From positions 1 to 64,000 of the forward strand of contig NZ_BAZR01000028.1 in assembly GCF_001315105.1 (NCBI RefSeq): a stretch of DNA of 64,000 nt, in the 5' to 3' direction. Of this stretch, positions 42,143 to 50,954 are shown piece after piece. The position numbers were made by a program, and so were the translations under genes. The notes beneath the pieces were generated by a model that saw only the letters and a program-made list of their open reading frames with translations, made no database searches and was not told the origin of the DNA. How positions within the stretch are numbered: the stretch's first letter is position 1; every line of letters starts with the position of its first letter. This DNA is from Paenibacillus sp. JCM 10914 (GTDB taxonomy: Bacteria; Bacillota; Bacilli; Paenibacillales; Paenibacillaceae).

Positions 42143-43012
42143 GTGAAACTATTCAGGACGATCATGATGATTGTAGGCGCATTCTGCTTGATGGGCATGG
42201 GCTGTGCAGATCAGAAGCAAGATACAGAGTTCAACCTTAGCGAGCTCGAACAATCCGATAATAATATCCGCGTTCCACATAATGAACGGCTGCATCTGTC
42301 TACTGATCAGCAATGGATCAAGGATGAAGGGCATCAGTCGGATCTGATTCGGCTGCAATGGACGGCAGACAGAGCTAAACCGGCCATCGTCTGGGTTGAT
42401 GAGAAGGGGATGAATAAATCAGCGATCATCTCGCACGACAAAGCCAACAACCCTGAGCAGCGTGACCATAAGCATATCTCTTTCGAGACTACGATGTCTC
42501 CGGAAGGTGAATATCCGGACCAATTGTTCACCCGGTTTGAAATTCCTTTCGATACCGATGTCAGCGAAATCCGAACGCATTCGTCTAATTTCAACGTCAT
42601 GAGCGGAATCTTGCGAGTGGCAGGAGAACGCGGGACGAACCGGGATCTTCAGTTCAGTGTAGCTGGGGAAGATAATGAGACATCAACGAGATGGGCCGTA
42701 CGGGCAGATAGTTCGGAAGAACCGGGTGACAATTCCGGTGCGAATATGCAGTTTGTTCGTTATGATGACAATGGCGAAGTCATCGACTCCCCGCTTACCA
42801 TCCAACGCAGCAGCGGTAATATTGGAGTTGGGACGAATGACCCTGACACGAAGCTGGATGTCAACGGCGACAAACTTCGAATCCGTGAGAAATACACGCC
42901 TGCTTCATCCACAGATGCGTGCAGTCAAGGGCAGATGGCATGGGATGACGAACATGTATATGTCTGCGTTACGGAGAATCAGTGGAAAAGAACAGAACTT
43001 AGTACTTGGTAA
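42143..43012 (+). CDS. exported protein with tail-fibre-like C-terminus
   Basis: A 289-residue protein. It starts with a signal sequence ending MGMGCADQ; Cys21 could be lipidated, though the residue at -3 is Gly, so the lipobox is imperfect. The middle is an unrecognised beta-rich, polar region. The C-terminus (SGNIGVGTNDPDTKLDVNGDKLRIREKYTPAS; GQMAWDDEHVYVCVTENQWKRTEL) is the pattern seen in phage tail-fibre and surface proteins just before or after a trimerising shaft. No phage genes are nearby. atggaggg before GTG/ATG region supports ATG 42143. Function unknown. Confidence 0.65.
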   Translation: MKLFRTIMMIVGAFCLMGMGCADQKQDTEFNLSELEQSDNNIRVPHNERLHLSTDQQWIKDEGHQSDLIRLQWTADRAKPAIVWVDEKGMNKSAIISHDKANNPEQRDHKHISFETTMSPEGEYPDQLFTRFEIPFDTDVSEIRTHSSNFNVMSGILRVAGERGTNRDLQFSVAGEDNETSTRWAVRADSSEEPGDNSGANMQFVRYDDNGEVIDSPLTIQRSSGNIGVGTNDPDTKLDVNGDKLRIREKYTPASSTDACSQGQMAWDDEHVYVCVTENQWKRTELSTW

Positions 43013-43030
43013 AAGAGGGAATCGAGGGCT

Positions 43031-43069
43031 AGAAAAAAGGCGCGGAGATGGTCTCCAAGCCTTTTTTCT
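43031..43069 (+). terminator. intrinsic terminator after the tail-fibre-like gene
   Basis: An 11-bp stem (agaaaaaaggc / gccttttttct) enclosing a smaller ggaga/tctcc hairpin. Confidence 0.85.
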
Positions 43070-43198
43070 GTATGATCCAATACATGATCATTTATTAATC
43101 GAAGATTTGTAATAAAGAACAGTTATAACTATTCTTTATTGCTTCTTATTAATTAGTTGGTGATACACTCAGAGTAATTTAACTAGGAGGCATCATAA

Positions 43199-43342
43199 TT
43201 GGGATGGCTTTATCTGAGAGAGGAGTATGGCCTACAATACTTGACACGGAGGCATATCAAGCAATCTATATTCGGTTTGTCACAAATAACGCTTTATCCT
43301 TCGCTTCCGCAGGCCTATAATGTTCTTATGGGTTCATATTAA
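43199..43342 (+). CDS. possible small protein, 47 aa
   Basis: aggagg (43184-43189 region) is followed after 8-9 nt by TTG 43199 and a 47-codon frame beginning MGWLYLREEYGLQYLTRRHI. The ribosome site is strong and otherwise unused in the 370-nt gap 43013-43384. Not recognised; it may be a remnant of a larger gene. No other feature is apparent in this gap. Confidence 0.4.
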   Translation: MGWLYLREEYGLQYLTRRHIKQSIFGLSQITLYPSLPQAYNVLMGSY

Positions 43343-43384
43343 TCCATTTGAGTTCATTTAATCATGGGTGAGGAGTGAAGGACA

Positions 43385-44227
43385 ATGCCAACCATCAAGA
43401 TTGAATTATTGAATAGCGACGGCAAGGTAAGAGTAGAAGAGTATCAAGATTCGCACAGTTCTAATCGTTACGTCATGGAACGGGAAGCAGAAGGATTTAC
43501 GCATCTGGCTTGTCAGCATCTGGAGTACAATGCTGGCGACAAATATAGAATTACGACAGAAGCTCCAGAATCGTATTTGGTCGTTCAGATGGATGAAGCG
43601 CTTAGTCCGTCACTGATCTATGTAAAAGGTGAAGTCTGGGAATATGAGCTTCCGTTATCGTTTAAGCAGGCCTATCCCGAGAAGGCTTTTACCGGCAGGA
43701 AACACTATGTCACGGCCAGGTATGCAATGGAGAGTGAGGTAACGCAGTATCGTAATCTGGCATTGAATCCTCACGACCAGAAGCATGATTCCAGTGCCTA
43801 CCCGCATGCCCATGCGAATGTCGAAACCAGGAATAACCCCACCTTCTTCGCTCGCAATGCGATTGATGGCGTGTATGCCAATTTCAGCCATGGTGAATAC
43901 CCGTATCAATCTTGGGGGATTAATCAGCAAGCCGATGCGGAGCTGACGCTGGATTTCGGGAGGAAGGTAGAACTGGGTCGGTTAGGTCTCGTTTTACGCG
44001 GCGATTTTCCTCATGATAGTTGGTGGAGAGAAGTGACGGTTGCCTTCTCCGACGGCTCAGAGGAACAACTTTATCCGCAGCAAAACCGCAGCATCCAGTA
44101 TTTTGACATCCAGCCCCGTAAAGTAGAATGGTTGGTGCTCAAACGCTTGATCAAAGGCGATGAGGCGCTATTTCCCGCATTAACCCAGATTGAAGCTTTC
44201 GGAAGCAACGTGGGTAGAATAGAATAA
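43385..44227 (+). CDS. discoidin/F5-8C-like carbohydrate-binding protein
   Basis: A 280-residue protein without a signal peptide. The second half resembles a discoidin (CBM32-like) fold: ARNAIDGVYANFSHGEYPYQSWGINQQADAELTLDFGRKVELGRLGLVLRGDFPHDSWWREVTVAFSDGSEEQL, ending WLVLKRLIKGDEALFPALTQIEAFG. The first 130 residues form an unrecognised beta-rich domain. Cytosolic location would be unusual for a sugar-binding module. gtgaggagtgaagg precedes ATG 43385. Confidence 0.65.
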   Translation: MPTIKIELLNSDGKVRVEEYQDSHSSNRYVMEREAEGFTHLACQHLEYNAGDKYRITTEAPESYLVVQMDEALSPSLIYVKGEVWEYELPLSFKQAYPEKAFTGRKHYVTARYAMESEVTQYRNLALNPHDQKHDSSAYPHAHANVETRNNPTFFARNAIDGVYANFSHGEYPYQSWGINQQADAELTLDFGRKVELGRLGLVLRGDFPHDSWWREVTVAFSDGSEEQLYPQQNRSIQYFDIQPRKVEWLVLKRLIKGDEALFPALTQIEAFGSNVGRIE

Positions 44228-44282
44228 TATGAATCGTTGAAGGCTGCTAATGCTCAGGCTAGACGGTACATATAGATATTAG

Positions 44283-44307
44283 AGCCGTGTAACCCCCGGC
44301 TTTTTCT
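44283..44307 (+). terminator. short terminator before the GNAT gene
   Basis: A 5-bp G+C-rich stem (agccg / cggct) with 9-nt loop and T5. Confidence 0.5.
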
Positions 44308-44320
44308 AAAAGGAGACTTC

Positions 44321-45145
44321 ATGTTAACAACACAACAATTAGAAGATATAGCACAATTGCAAGCCACATGTGAAAATTATGATGGTATACAACTGAAACT
44401 TAACTGGGAAATGCTTAGAGACCGCAAATCGGATCAATTGGATTTCTTTCATTACGAAGATGGGAAACTAGCAGCATTCTTGGGTTTGTATCCCTTTGGA
44501 TCTACCGTCGAAGTATGCGGCATGGTGAAACCTAGCGAACGGCGGAAGGGGCATTTCCATCGATTATTCGGGCAAGGAATGGAACAAATAAAAACCGACG
44601 GATACAAGAAAATATTGTTGAACGCGCCTGCGGGATCCGACACGGCAAAAGGTTTTTTGAGCAAACAGGGGGCCGAGTACTCATTCTCGGAGTTTCAAAT
44701 GGAGTGGCAAGAAAGGTTTCTTGAAGACATGGGCGGAATTGTCCTAAGGCAAGCAACGCCGGAAGATTACGAAATGCGTGTACGATTATCCGTTACGGCG
44801 TTCGGCTTGGACGAAGAAGATGCAAGCGTGATGGAAAGCAACATCGAACCAGATAATACGGTTATCCTCATGATAGACGTTGACGATGAAGGAACAGTAG
44901 GTAAACTGCGGGTGACCCGAGAAGAAGGGCAAGCCTGGATTTATGGATTTTCAATCTTGCCAGAACATCAAGGCAAAGGAATAGGCAGACGGGTGCTGCG
45001 TCAAGTCACCAAAGAACAAAGCTCCGCCGGATATTCGGTACACTTGGAAGTAGAAACGAAGAATGAACACGCTTTAGGTTTATATAAATCGGTAGGATTC
45101 AAAGTGGTGCATGCACAAGATTACTATACGTACCCATCTGGATGA
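44321..45145 (+). CDS. tandem-GNAT acetyltransferase
   Basis: A 274-residue protein with two GNAT folds. The first (about 1-135) has AAFLGLYPFGSTVEVCGMVKPSERRKGHFHRLFGQGM, a slightly degenerate acetyl-CoA site. The second (about 140-274) has the canonical WIYGFSILPEHQGKGIGRRVLRQV and LEVETKNEHALGLYKSVGFKVV. Substrate unknown. aaaaggagacttc before ATG 44321. Confidence 0.85.
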   Translation: MLTTQQLEDIAQLQATCENYDGIQLKLNWEMLRDRKSDQLDFFHYEDGKLAAFLGLYPFGSTVEVCGMVKPSERRKGHFHRLFGQGMEQIKTDGYKKILLNAPAGSDTAKGFLSKQGAEYSFSEFQMEWQERFLEDMGGIVLRQATPEDYEMRVRLSVTAFGLDEEDASVMESNIEPDNTVILMIDVDDEGTVGKLRVTREEGQAWIYGFSILPEHQGKGIGRRVLRQVTKEQSSAGYSVHLEVETKNEHALGLYKSVGFKVVHAQDYYTYPSG

Positions 45146-45163
45146 TAGCCCTGATATTCGCAG

Positions 45164-45206
45164 ACAAACCAAAAACCCTCTTGTAACCAAGCGGGTTTTT
45201 GTTTGT
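45164..45206 (+). terminator. intrinsic terminator of the GNAT gene
   Basis: aaaaaccc (45171-45178) and gggttttt (45193-45200) form the core stem, extended outwards by acaaa / tttgt. Confidence 0.75.
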
Positions 45207-45230
45207 CCTATCTTGTTACCAGCCATAATC

Positions 45231-45259
45231 TTGACCTTCATCAAAGGATATGCTAAGTT
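45231..45259 (+). promoter_or_regulatory. promoter of the ABC-F leader transcript
   Basis: TTGACC (45231-45236), 17 nt, TAAGTT (45254-45259) preceded by TGC as an extended -10. Predicted start about 45266, giving a 325-nt leader before the ABC-F gene. Confidence 0.5.
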
Positions 45260-45298
45260 GTGTTCATAATAATGAAACTTAAAGGGAGGGATAAAACG

Positions 45299-45421
45299 AT
45301 GACGGAATTAGAGGTTGTGGATGTATTTGTGAACCTGTCAGCTCCGCGATTATTTGGCATGGTTCACTTGATAAACAATCAGTTACCGGAACTTTATCCC
45401 CCCATATCGATAATGGCCTAG
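45299..45421 (+). CDS. 40-aa upstream ORF in the ABC-F leader
   Basis: aaagggaggg with 7-8 nt spacing precedes ATG 45299. The product starts MTELEVVDVFVNLSAPRLFG and is mildly hydrophobic. It ends 57 nt before a strong terminator hairpin. Position between promoter and terminator, ahead of an antibiotic-resistance-type ABC-F gene, suggests a regulatory uORF; it may equally be the truncated relic of a gene. Confidence 0.45.
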   Translation: MTELEVVDVFVNLSAPRLFGMVHLINNQLPELYPPISIMA

Positions 45422-45477
45422 CAATCTAGTTGACTGTCCGCTCAGGTTTATTTGTAATAGGGTTGGATTTGCGTAAG

Positions 45478-45520
45478 CGCCGGGAAGCACTGGTTGAATG
45501 AGTGCTCTCCGGCGTTTTTT
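45478..45520 (+). terminator. terminator/attenuator upstream of the ABC-F gene
   Basis: cgccgg (45478-45483) with ccggcg (45509-45514), continued inside by gcact / agtgc, then T6. It lies 72 nt before the ABC-F start on the same strand and after the uORF, so it can end the leader transcript prematurely. A further 7-bp hairpin (ggcgaga / tctcgcc, 45539-45566) lies between it and the gene. Confidence 0.75.
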
Positions 45521-45591
45521 ATGACTTCCGTGTAACAGGCGAGATCGTATGCGTGCATTCTCGCCAATACTCAGCAGGAGGTCGATATTAA

Positions 45592-47088
45592 ATGTCACAG
45601 ATTCATGTTTCAAACCTGACATTTGCCTATGAAGGCACTTACGATAATATTTTTGAGAATGTCCATTTTCAGATTGATACCGACTGGAAATTGGGATTTA
45701 CAGGCAGGAATGGCAGAGGTAAGACTACATTCCTTCGTCTCCTGTTAGGAGAGCTTGAATACAGTGGGACGATTTCCGCAAGCGTTGAATTCGAATATTT
45801 CCCGTTTGAGGTCGAGCATAAAGAAAATCTCACCATTGACGTAATCGAAGAGGTATACCCGGACTACCTGCATTGGAAGCTGGTTCGAGAGCTTAACTGG
45901 TTGAAAATCTCGGAGGATGTGCTGTATCGTCCGTTCGAGACGCTGTCTAACGGCGAGCAGACGAAGGTGCTTCTGGCCACCTTATTCATTAAGGAGAACC
46001 GTTTCTTGCTAATTGACGAGCCGACGAACCATCTCGACATGCATGCAAGAAAGCTGGTTGCCGATTACCTTGGTCGTAAAAGCGGGTATATTCTGGTCTC
46101 GCACGACCGTGCCTTCCTGGATCGGTGCGTGGATCATATCTTATCCATTAACAAGACGAATATTGAAATCCAGAAGGGGAATTTCTCGACGTGGTGGGAG
46201 AACAAGCACCGCCAGGATCAATTCGAGCTGGCGCAGAATGAGAAGTTGAAGCGAGACGTACATCGCCTGTCGGAATCGGCCAAAAGAACCAGCGGCTGGT
46301 CGCATGAAGTGGAGAGCACCAAGAACGGCACGAGAAATTCAGGCTCCAAAGTTGACAAAGGATATATCGGCCATAAAGCAGCCAAAATGATGAAACGCTC
46401 CAAAGCTATTGAACAGCGGCAGCAATCCGCGATCGAAGAGAAGAGTAAGCTCCTCAAGAATATTGAGAGTGCGGAGAGTTTGCACATTGCGCCGCTGCCG
46501 TTTCACAAGGAGCGTCTCGTTGAGCTGGATCATGTAGCGATCTTCTACGATGGGAACAGAGTATGTGAGGATGTGTCGCTTGAGATCGGGCAAGGGGAGC
46601 GAATTGCACTCTCCGGTGCGAACGGCTCCGGCAAGTCCAGCATCATGAAGCTGATCTGCGGCGAGGATATTTCGTACGACGGAGGGTTCCAGAAAGACGC
46701 CCAGCTTCAGCTATCTTACGTATCCCAGGATACGTCCCATCTTCATGGCGATTTGTCCGATTACGCCAAGAGCCACGGAATCGATGAAAGCCTGTTTAAA
46801 TCTATTTTGCGCAAGCTTGATTTCTCCAGGCTTCAATTCGAGAAGGATATGTCTACCTATAGCGGTGGTCAGAAGAAGAAGGTCTTAATTGCCAGAAGCT
46901 TAAGCGAAAGAGCCCACTTGTATATTTGGGATGAGCCGCTTAATTTCGTGGATGTCATTTCGCGGATGCAGATTGAAGAGCTGCTGCTCGAATACAAGCC
47001 GACGCTGTTGTTCGTTGAACATGACAGTGAATTTGTTAACAACGTTGCCACCAAGGTCGTAGAACTATCCAGGCCTTCTACTCCATAA
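45592..47088 (+). CDS. Lsa-type ABC-F ribosome protection protein
   Basis: A 498-residue cytosolic protein with two ABC ATPase domains and no membrane part. Domain 1: GRNGRGKTT, LSNGEQTKVLLATL, LLIDEPTNHLD. The interdomain linker (about 190-300) is long, basic and Ser/Lys-rich. Domain 2: GANGSGKSS, YSGGQKKKVLIARSL, IWDEPLNFVD. The wording VSNLTFAYEGTYDNIFENVHFQIDTDWKLGF closely follows the Lsa family, which dislodges lincosamides, streptogramin A and pleuromutilins from the ribosome. Resistance is therefore probable but which drugs cannot be read. caggagg before ATG 45592. The leader has a uORF and attenuator. Confidence 0.85.
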   Translation: MSQIHVSNLTFAYEGTYDNIFENVHFQIDTDWKLGFTGRNGRGKTTFLRLLLGELEYSGTISASVEFEYFPFEVEHKENLTIDVIEEVYPDYLHWKLVRELNWLKISEDVLYRPFETLSNGEQTKVLLATLFIKENRFLLIDEPTNHLDMHARKLVADYLGRKSGYILVSHDRAFLDRCVDHILSINKTNIEIQKGNFSTWWENKHRQDQFELAQNEKLKRDVHRLSESAKRTSGWSHEVESTKNGTRNSGSKVDKGYIGHKAAKMMKRSKAIEQRQQSAIEEKSKLLKNIESAESLHIAPLPFHKERLVELDHVAIFYDGNRVCEDVSLEIGQGERIALSGANGSGKSSIMKLICGEDISYDGGFQKDAQLQLSYVSQDTSHLHGDLSDYAKSHGIDESLFKSILRKLDFSRLQFEKDMSTYSGGQKKKVLIARSLSERAHLYIWDEPLNFVDVISRMQIEELLLEYKPTLLFVEHDSEFVNNVATKVVELSRPSTP

Positions 47089-47102
47089 CTCATGTTCTAG
47101 TT

Positions 47103-47154
47103 AAAGAGCCTCTCAGGTATGGATGTTATCCACGTCCATGATGAGAGGTTCTTT
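47103..47154 (+). terminator. hairpin after the ABC-F gene
   Basis: A 13-bp stem (aaagagcctctca / tgagaggttcttt) around a 26-nt loop that itself pairs (ggatg-tatcc, cacgtcc). T run is weak. Confidence 0.6.
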
Positions 47155-47246
47155 GATGGCTATAAAGCTCTGAAAGAATGCGTCTATTGCACGTATCGCT
47201 ATTTTACAGTAAACTGACAGGTACAACCTGATCTAAGGAAGGATGA

Positions 47247-47492
47247 ATGATAACGATGACCATTCCTTCATTGCATAGAATTAACGAGCTTAGCCGCAAG
47301 CAAAAAAACGAAGGTCTGACCCAAGCCGAACAAGACGAACAGCAGCAGCTTCGTCAGGAATATTTATTAGCGATCCGAGGGCAAGTGTTATCCACCATGT
47401 CTACCCTGAAAGTTGTAGATCCGAACGGTGACGACGTAACCCCGGAGAAACTGAGAATAACGCAACAGCAGAATGCGTCCAAGCTGCATTAA
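47247..47492 (+). CDS. ynzC: DUF896 family protein YnzC
   Basis: An 81-residue DUF896 (UPF0291) protein. IPSLHRINELSRKQKNEGLTQAEQDEQQQLRQEYLLAIRG and VVDPNGDDVTPEKLR match B. subtilis YnzC over its length. The N-terminal two thirds is a helical hairpin. Function is not settled; the B. subtilis gene is in an SOS-linked neighbourhood, which is not the case here. aaggaagg at 47235 supports ATG 47247, with ATG 47256 as an alternative. Confidence 0.9.
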   Translation: MITMTIPSLHRINELSRKQKNEGLTQAEQDEQQQLRQEYLLAIRGQVLSTMSTLKVVDPNGDDVTPEKLRITQQQNASKLH

Positions 47493-47523
47493 GCGCATAA
47501 TTTGAGCACCGATGGATTCAAGA

Positions 47524-47588
47524 CCTCCGCAACCTCTTGGGGATAGGATGATTTTTCCTGTCGACATGGGGTGTGGAGGTTTTTTTTG
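47524..47588 (+). terminator. intrinsic terminator of ynzC
   Basis: acctcc (47524-47529) pairs with ggaggt near 47576-47581 followed by T8; the apical region contains additional weak pairing. Confidence 0.75.
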
Positions 47589-47645
47589 TGCGAAATGAAC
47601 TTTTGTCATCGCAGCGATCTCTTATCTACGAAGAGGGGGGACAAC

Positions 47646-48248
47646 ATGAATGTAAGTCGTCTTGTCAGACAAGCCCAAAGAGGCAACAAAGAGGCATTAT
47701 TGCAACTCATCCTGGCCGAACAGGACGTTTATTATCGTCTAGCTTACAGCTACATGGGGAACGAGCATGATGCGATGGATGCGATGGAGGACATGATCGT
47801 GACGTTGTATGAGAAACTGGGTCAACTGCATAAGGGGGAGGCTTTCTACAGTTGGAGCAAGACCATTCTGGTTAATCGCTGCAAAACGCTACTCCGCAAG
47901 AAGGAGCGATTTCTTCCACTCGGGGACGAGCAAGAATCCACGTTACCTGCATTAACCGAGGTTAATCCATACCGCTGGACGGAGTCGGATATGAATATGC
48001 AGGAGTTACTGTCTCATCTGAACCCAAGACAGCGGGAAGCAATCGAACTTCGTTATGTTCATGATCTGCCTTATCAGACCATTGCGGACATGACCGGTGC
48101 ACCGATGGGCACGATCAAATCGAGAATTTCGCAAGGCATACTTAAACTGAAAGCCATGATCGGAGGTGATCGTTATGAAGACGATCGAGGAGAGATTAGA
48201 GGAACACAAGCAGAACCGGAATACGGTGCAGGCCCCGCCCGGACTTGA
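47646..48248 (+). CDS. ECF RNA polymerase sigma factor
   Basis: A 200-residue sigma factor: region 2 at LVRQAQRGNKEALLQLILAEQDVYYRLAYSYMGNEHDAMDAMEDMIVTLYEKL and FYSWSKTILVNRCKTLLRKKE, region 4 at LNPRQREAIELRYVHDLPYQTIADMTGAPMGTIKSRISQGILKLKAMIG. agaggggggacaac precedes ATG 47646; a longer frame from 47571 starts inside the ynzC terminator and is rejected. The end overlaps the anti-sigma gene by 74 nt. Confidence 0.88.
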   Translation: MNVSRLVRQAQRGNKEALLQLILAEQDVYYRLAYSYMGNEHDAMDAMEDMIVTLYEKLGQLHKGEAFYSWSKTILVNRCKTLLRKKERFLPLGDEQESTLPALTEVNPYRWTESDMNMQELLSHLNPRQREAIELRYVHDLPYQTIADMTGAPMGTIKSRISQGILKLKAMIGGDRYEDDRGEIRGTQAEPEYGAGPART

Positions 48249-49494
48249 AGTCAAACTTCGACTGGCCTTGACTGCTGTTCCTACGCGTAAGAAAAAAATG
48301 AATCGGGTGGTTACGTGGGGATTATCATCGGCCGCGGCACTCCTGCTGCTCGTTGGGGCCTATCAATATCCGGCATTTGCTTATTACGGAGGAATGTTGC
48401 TTAACAAAATTGAACTCAGCTCGCTCAGCTTCGCGGAATTGGCGGAACAAGGCTATGGTCAGTCCGTCAACAAAAGCAAAACATTGGCCGATGGTACGGT
48501 CATCACGATCAATGGGGTGATTGCGGATGATAATGCACTGTTGATGTATTACACCATCAATCGTAGCGACGGCTCTGTATTTATGGACAACGGATCATTT
48601 CGTTATAACGTGAACGGCATACAAGGCTTCATGACGAATTCAACTATTAAAGAGGGAGGTGGCAACCATAGTGCAGACGAGACTCAGTTCGAGGGCGTAT
48701 ATAAATTTGAGCCTGTCAGTCCGTTCTCGCGAACGTTAACCGTCACTTTCAGTGAGTGGCTGGAGAATGGAGAGCGAGCTACTTACCCGGTCTCCTTCAA
48801 ATTTGAGGCGAATAAAGCGATGAAAAGCATCATTAAAGAGGATATTGCCAAATCCGTTTCAGTCGATCGGGGATCTGTCCACTATGACTCCATTATCGCT
48901 TCACCAACGTCAACCATCGTGAAAGGGCATTTCGAAATGGAGTATGAGGGATTCCCGAGGTTCCCAGGCAAGACGAGTCTCTATGTGAATGGCATGGAAG
49001 TAAAGTCATGGGGAATGCGGTCTGATCATTCCGGCCCCCATGGCGTTCCGGCATTTGAGCTTGAATTTGACGTGCTTCCGACAGACGATATCAAGAGCAT
49101 TGAGCTTGTTCTGAAAAATGCCAGCGGATACCAGAAGGTAGAAGATGCAATCTCTCTGGCCACACCATCCGATCATTCCATCCGGATTGGCGATGAGAAG
49201 TTGTGGATTCGCAGCGTTACCCGAACCGCGACTGGTTACGATATCGTGATTGCCAGAAAACAATTCACCTTCTTGCAGAAGGAACATGTATCCGTACAGG
49301 CGGGGGGCAAGACGGTACCTGTATCATCAATATCCCAATCACGAACATGGGATCTGAAGAACGGCAATATCCTCTGGGAGCAGACGTATTCGTTCAAGAC
49401 TACCGAGCGGCCGGAGCTGCTCTTGCTGGACGAATTCCACTATATTAAATCTTACGATAAAAGTGTTTATATCCCGATGACTTCACAAAAATAA
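48175..49494 (+). CDS. DUF4179 membrane anti-sigma factor
   Basis: A 439-residue protein overlapping the sigma gene. Cytoplasmic N-terminus (MKTIEERLEEHKQNRN, with PPGLEVKLRLAL), membrane helix at about 46-63 (VVTWGLSSAAALLLLVGA), then an outer region of some 375 residues of DUF4179 type (MLYYTINRSDGSVFMDNGSF; EGVYKFEPVSPFSRTLTVTFSEW). This is the usual partner of such sigma factors and is taken to sense an envelope signal. Ribosome site ggaggtga gives ATG 48175. Confidence 0.85.
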   Translation: MKTIEERLEEHKQNRNTVQAPPGLEVKLRLALTAVPTRKKKMNRVVTWGLSSAAALLLLVGAYQYPAFAYYGGMLLNKIELSSLSFAELAEQGYGQSVNKSKTLADGTVITINGVIADDNALLMYYTINRSDGSVFMDNGSFRYNVNGIQGFMTNSTIKEGGGNHSADETQFEGVYKFEPVSPFSRTLTVTFSEWLENGERATYPVSFKFEANKAMKSIIKEDIAKSVSVDRGSVHYDSIIASPTSTIVKGHFEMEYEGFPRFPGKTSLYVNGMEVKSWGMRSDHSGPHGVPAFELEFDVLPTDDIKSIELVLKNASGYQKVEDAISLATPSDHSIRIGDEKLWIRSVTRTATGYDIVIARKQFTFLQKEHVSVQAGGKTVPVSSISQSRTWDLKNGNILWEQTYSFKTTERPELLLLDEFHYIKSYDKSVYIPMTSQK

Positions 49495-49512
49495 AAAATG
49501 GATTCAGTTTCT

Positions 49513-49540
49513 AAAAGCTGCAGGAAATGCAGCTTTTTTA
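49513..49540 (+). terminator. intrinsic terminator of the sigma/anti-sigma operon
   Basis: A 10-bp perfect stem (aaaagctgca / tgcagctttt) with loop ggaaa and T run. Confidence 0.85.
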
Positions 49541-49609
49541 TTTAGGTCTATACGTGGGCGAATAAATTATTCGCACAACGACATACTACTTCGCAAGAGG
49601 TGGTAAAAT

Positions 49610-50954
49610 TTGCAGCAATCGGATAAGTTGAACCTTCGTGAGATTGAAAAGCAACTGAGTGAACGATTCAAGAAGAGCTCGGATTTCGTCTGCAAGAATA
49701 TAATAATTGGCGTCGAGGAATTCGCAGCTTATTATCTGGAAAGCTTAGTTAATCTCCCAACGACGCTTTCTGCCATTAATCAAGCGGCTATCGAGCATGA
49801 AGATGATTCCCTAATTCAGAAGTTTAAGCCGTTTGAGGGCGATTCATCCATGTCTCTAGACGGCTTGTCCAATGAGCTGCTGCAAGGCAAGCTTATCTTG
49901 TTTAGCCCGGAAGTCAATCGCTGTCCTTGAATCGGAGAAGCACGATATATCCCGGCCGGTAACTTCTCCGGAAAGCGAGAACCCGCTTCAGTCCGCATAC
50001 GACGCCTTTACGGAAGATATTAATACGAATATTGCATTGTTCCGCAAAAAATTAAGGTCTGACCGTTTGGTTATTGAAAGCCGTTCCACGGGCGTCCAAT
50101 CGAAGAAGAAAATGGCCGTCGTCTATCTGGAGGGAATTGCCCAACCGAAAGTCGTGCAATCGATTCAGGAAAAGCTGGAACAAAATAAAGACAAGGAGCT
50201 TACCACGGTCCGGGATTTGCTGCGTATTCTGGGACATCCGAAATTCGCGCTCACGCCTACTTATGTCTCCTCTGAGCTCCCGGGAGAAATGGTAGAGAAT
50301 CTGAAGAACGGAAAAGTCGTCATCCTGATTGACCAGTTCTCGTTTGCCTTTTCGTTCCCGGCGATCATAACCGATCTGTGGTCAACCACGCTGGATGTCA
50401 ACTATCCTTATCTGTTTCAAGTGTTCTTGCGGACAATACGAGCGATTGGTGCACTGTTGGCCATGACGCTTCCAGGCATGTATGTCGTGCTTAACTCCGT
50501 TAACCCGGAACTACTGCGGATCCAATTAGCTATTACGGTAGCCAAGAACAGGGAAGGGGTACCCTATCCTTCATTGATTGAGATGCTGCTGGTCATGCTG
50601 TTACTGGAGATGATCATCGAGGCGACCATTCGCCTTCCCAAGAACATCGGTCCTACGATTACGATGATCGGCGGCATCCTGTTAGGACAAGCCATTGTCC
50701 AGGCCAAACTTGTCAGTAATCTATTGATTATTATTCTGGTTGCCTCTGCGATTGCTAATTTTGTGTTGGCCGGATATATGAATACAACGGGAATTCGAAT
50801 GTATAAGTACGTTGTGATGCTAGTCAGTTCCTTATTCGGAATATGGGGGCTGGAAGCGGCATTGATCTGGATTACAATCTACTTTGCCTCGTTGACCACG
50901 TGCTCGGTTCCTTATTTAAGTTTCAGCGTGAAAGGAAAGCTTCCGGATGAATAG
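49610..50954 (+). pseudogene. GerA-family spore germination protein, frameshifted
   Basis: Frames 49610-49930 and 49872-50954 make one GerA-type (GerAA/SpoVAF) protein of about 447 residues. The first frame carries the N-terminal soluble part (SSDFVCKNIIIGVEEFAAYYLESLVN). The second carries IAVLESEKHDISRPVTSPESENPLQSAYDAFTEDINTNIALFRKKLR and the membrane domain (GKVVILIDQFSFAFSFPAIITDLW, NIGPTITMIGGILLGQAIVQAKLVS). A small indel near 49905-49920 breaks the frame. GerA subunits form the germinant-gated channel of the spore inner membrane. TTG 49610 follows agaggtgg. gerB and gerC downstream are intact. Confidence 0.88.
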
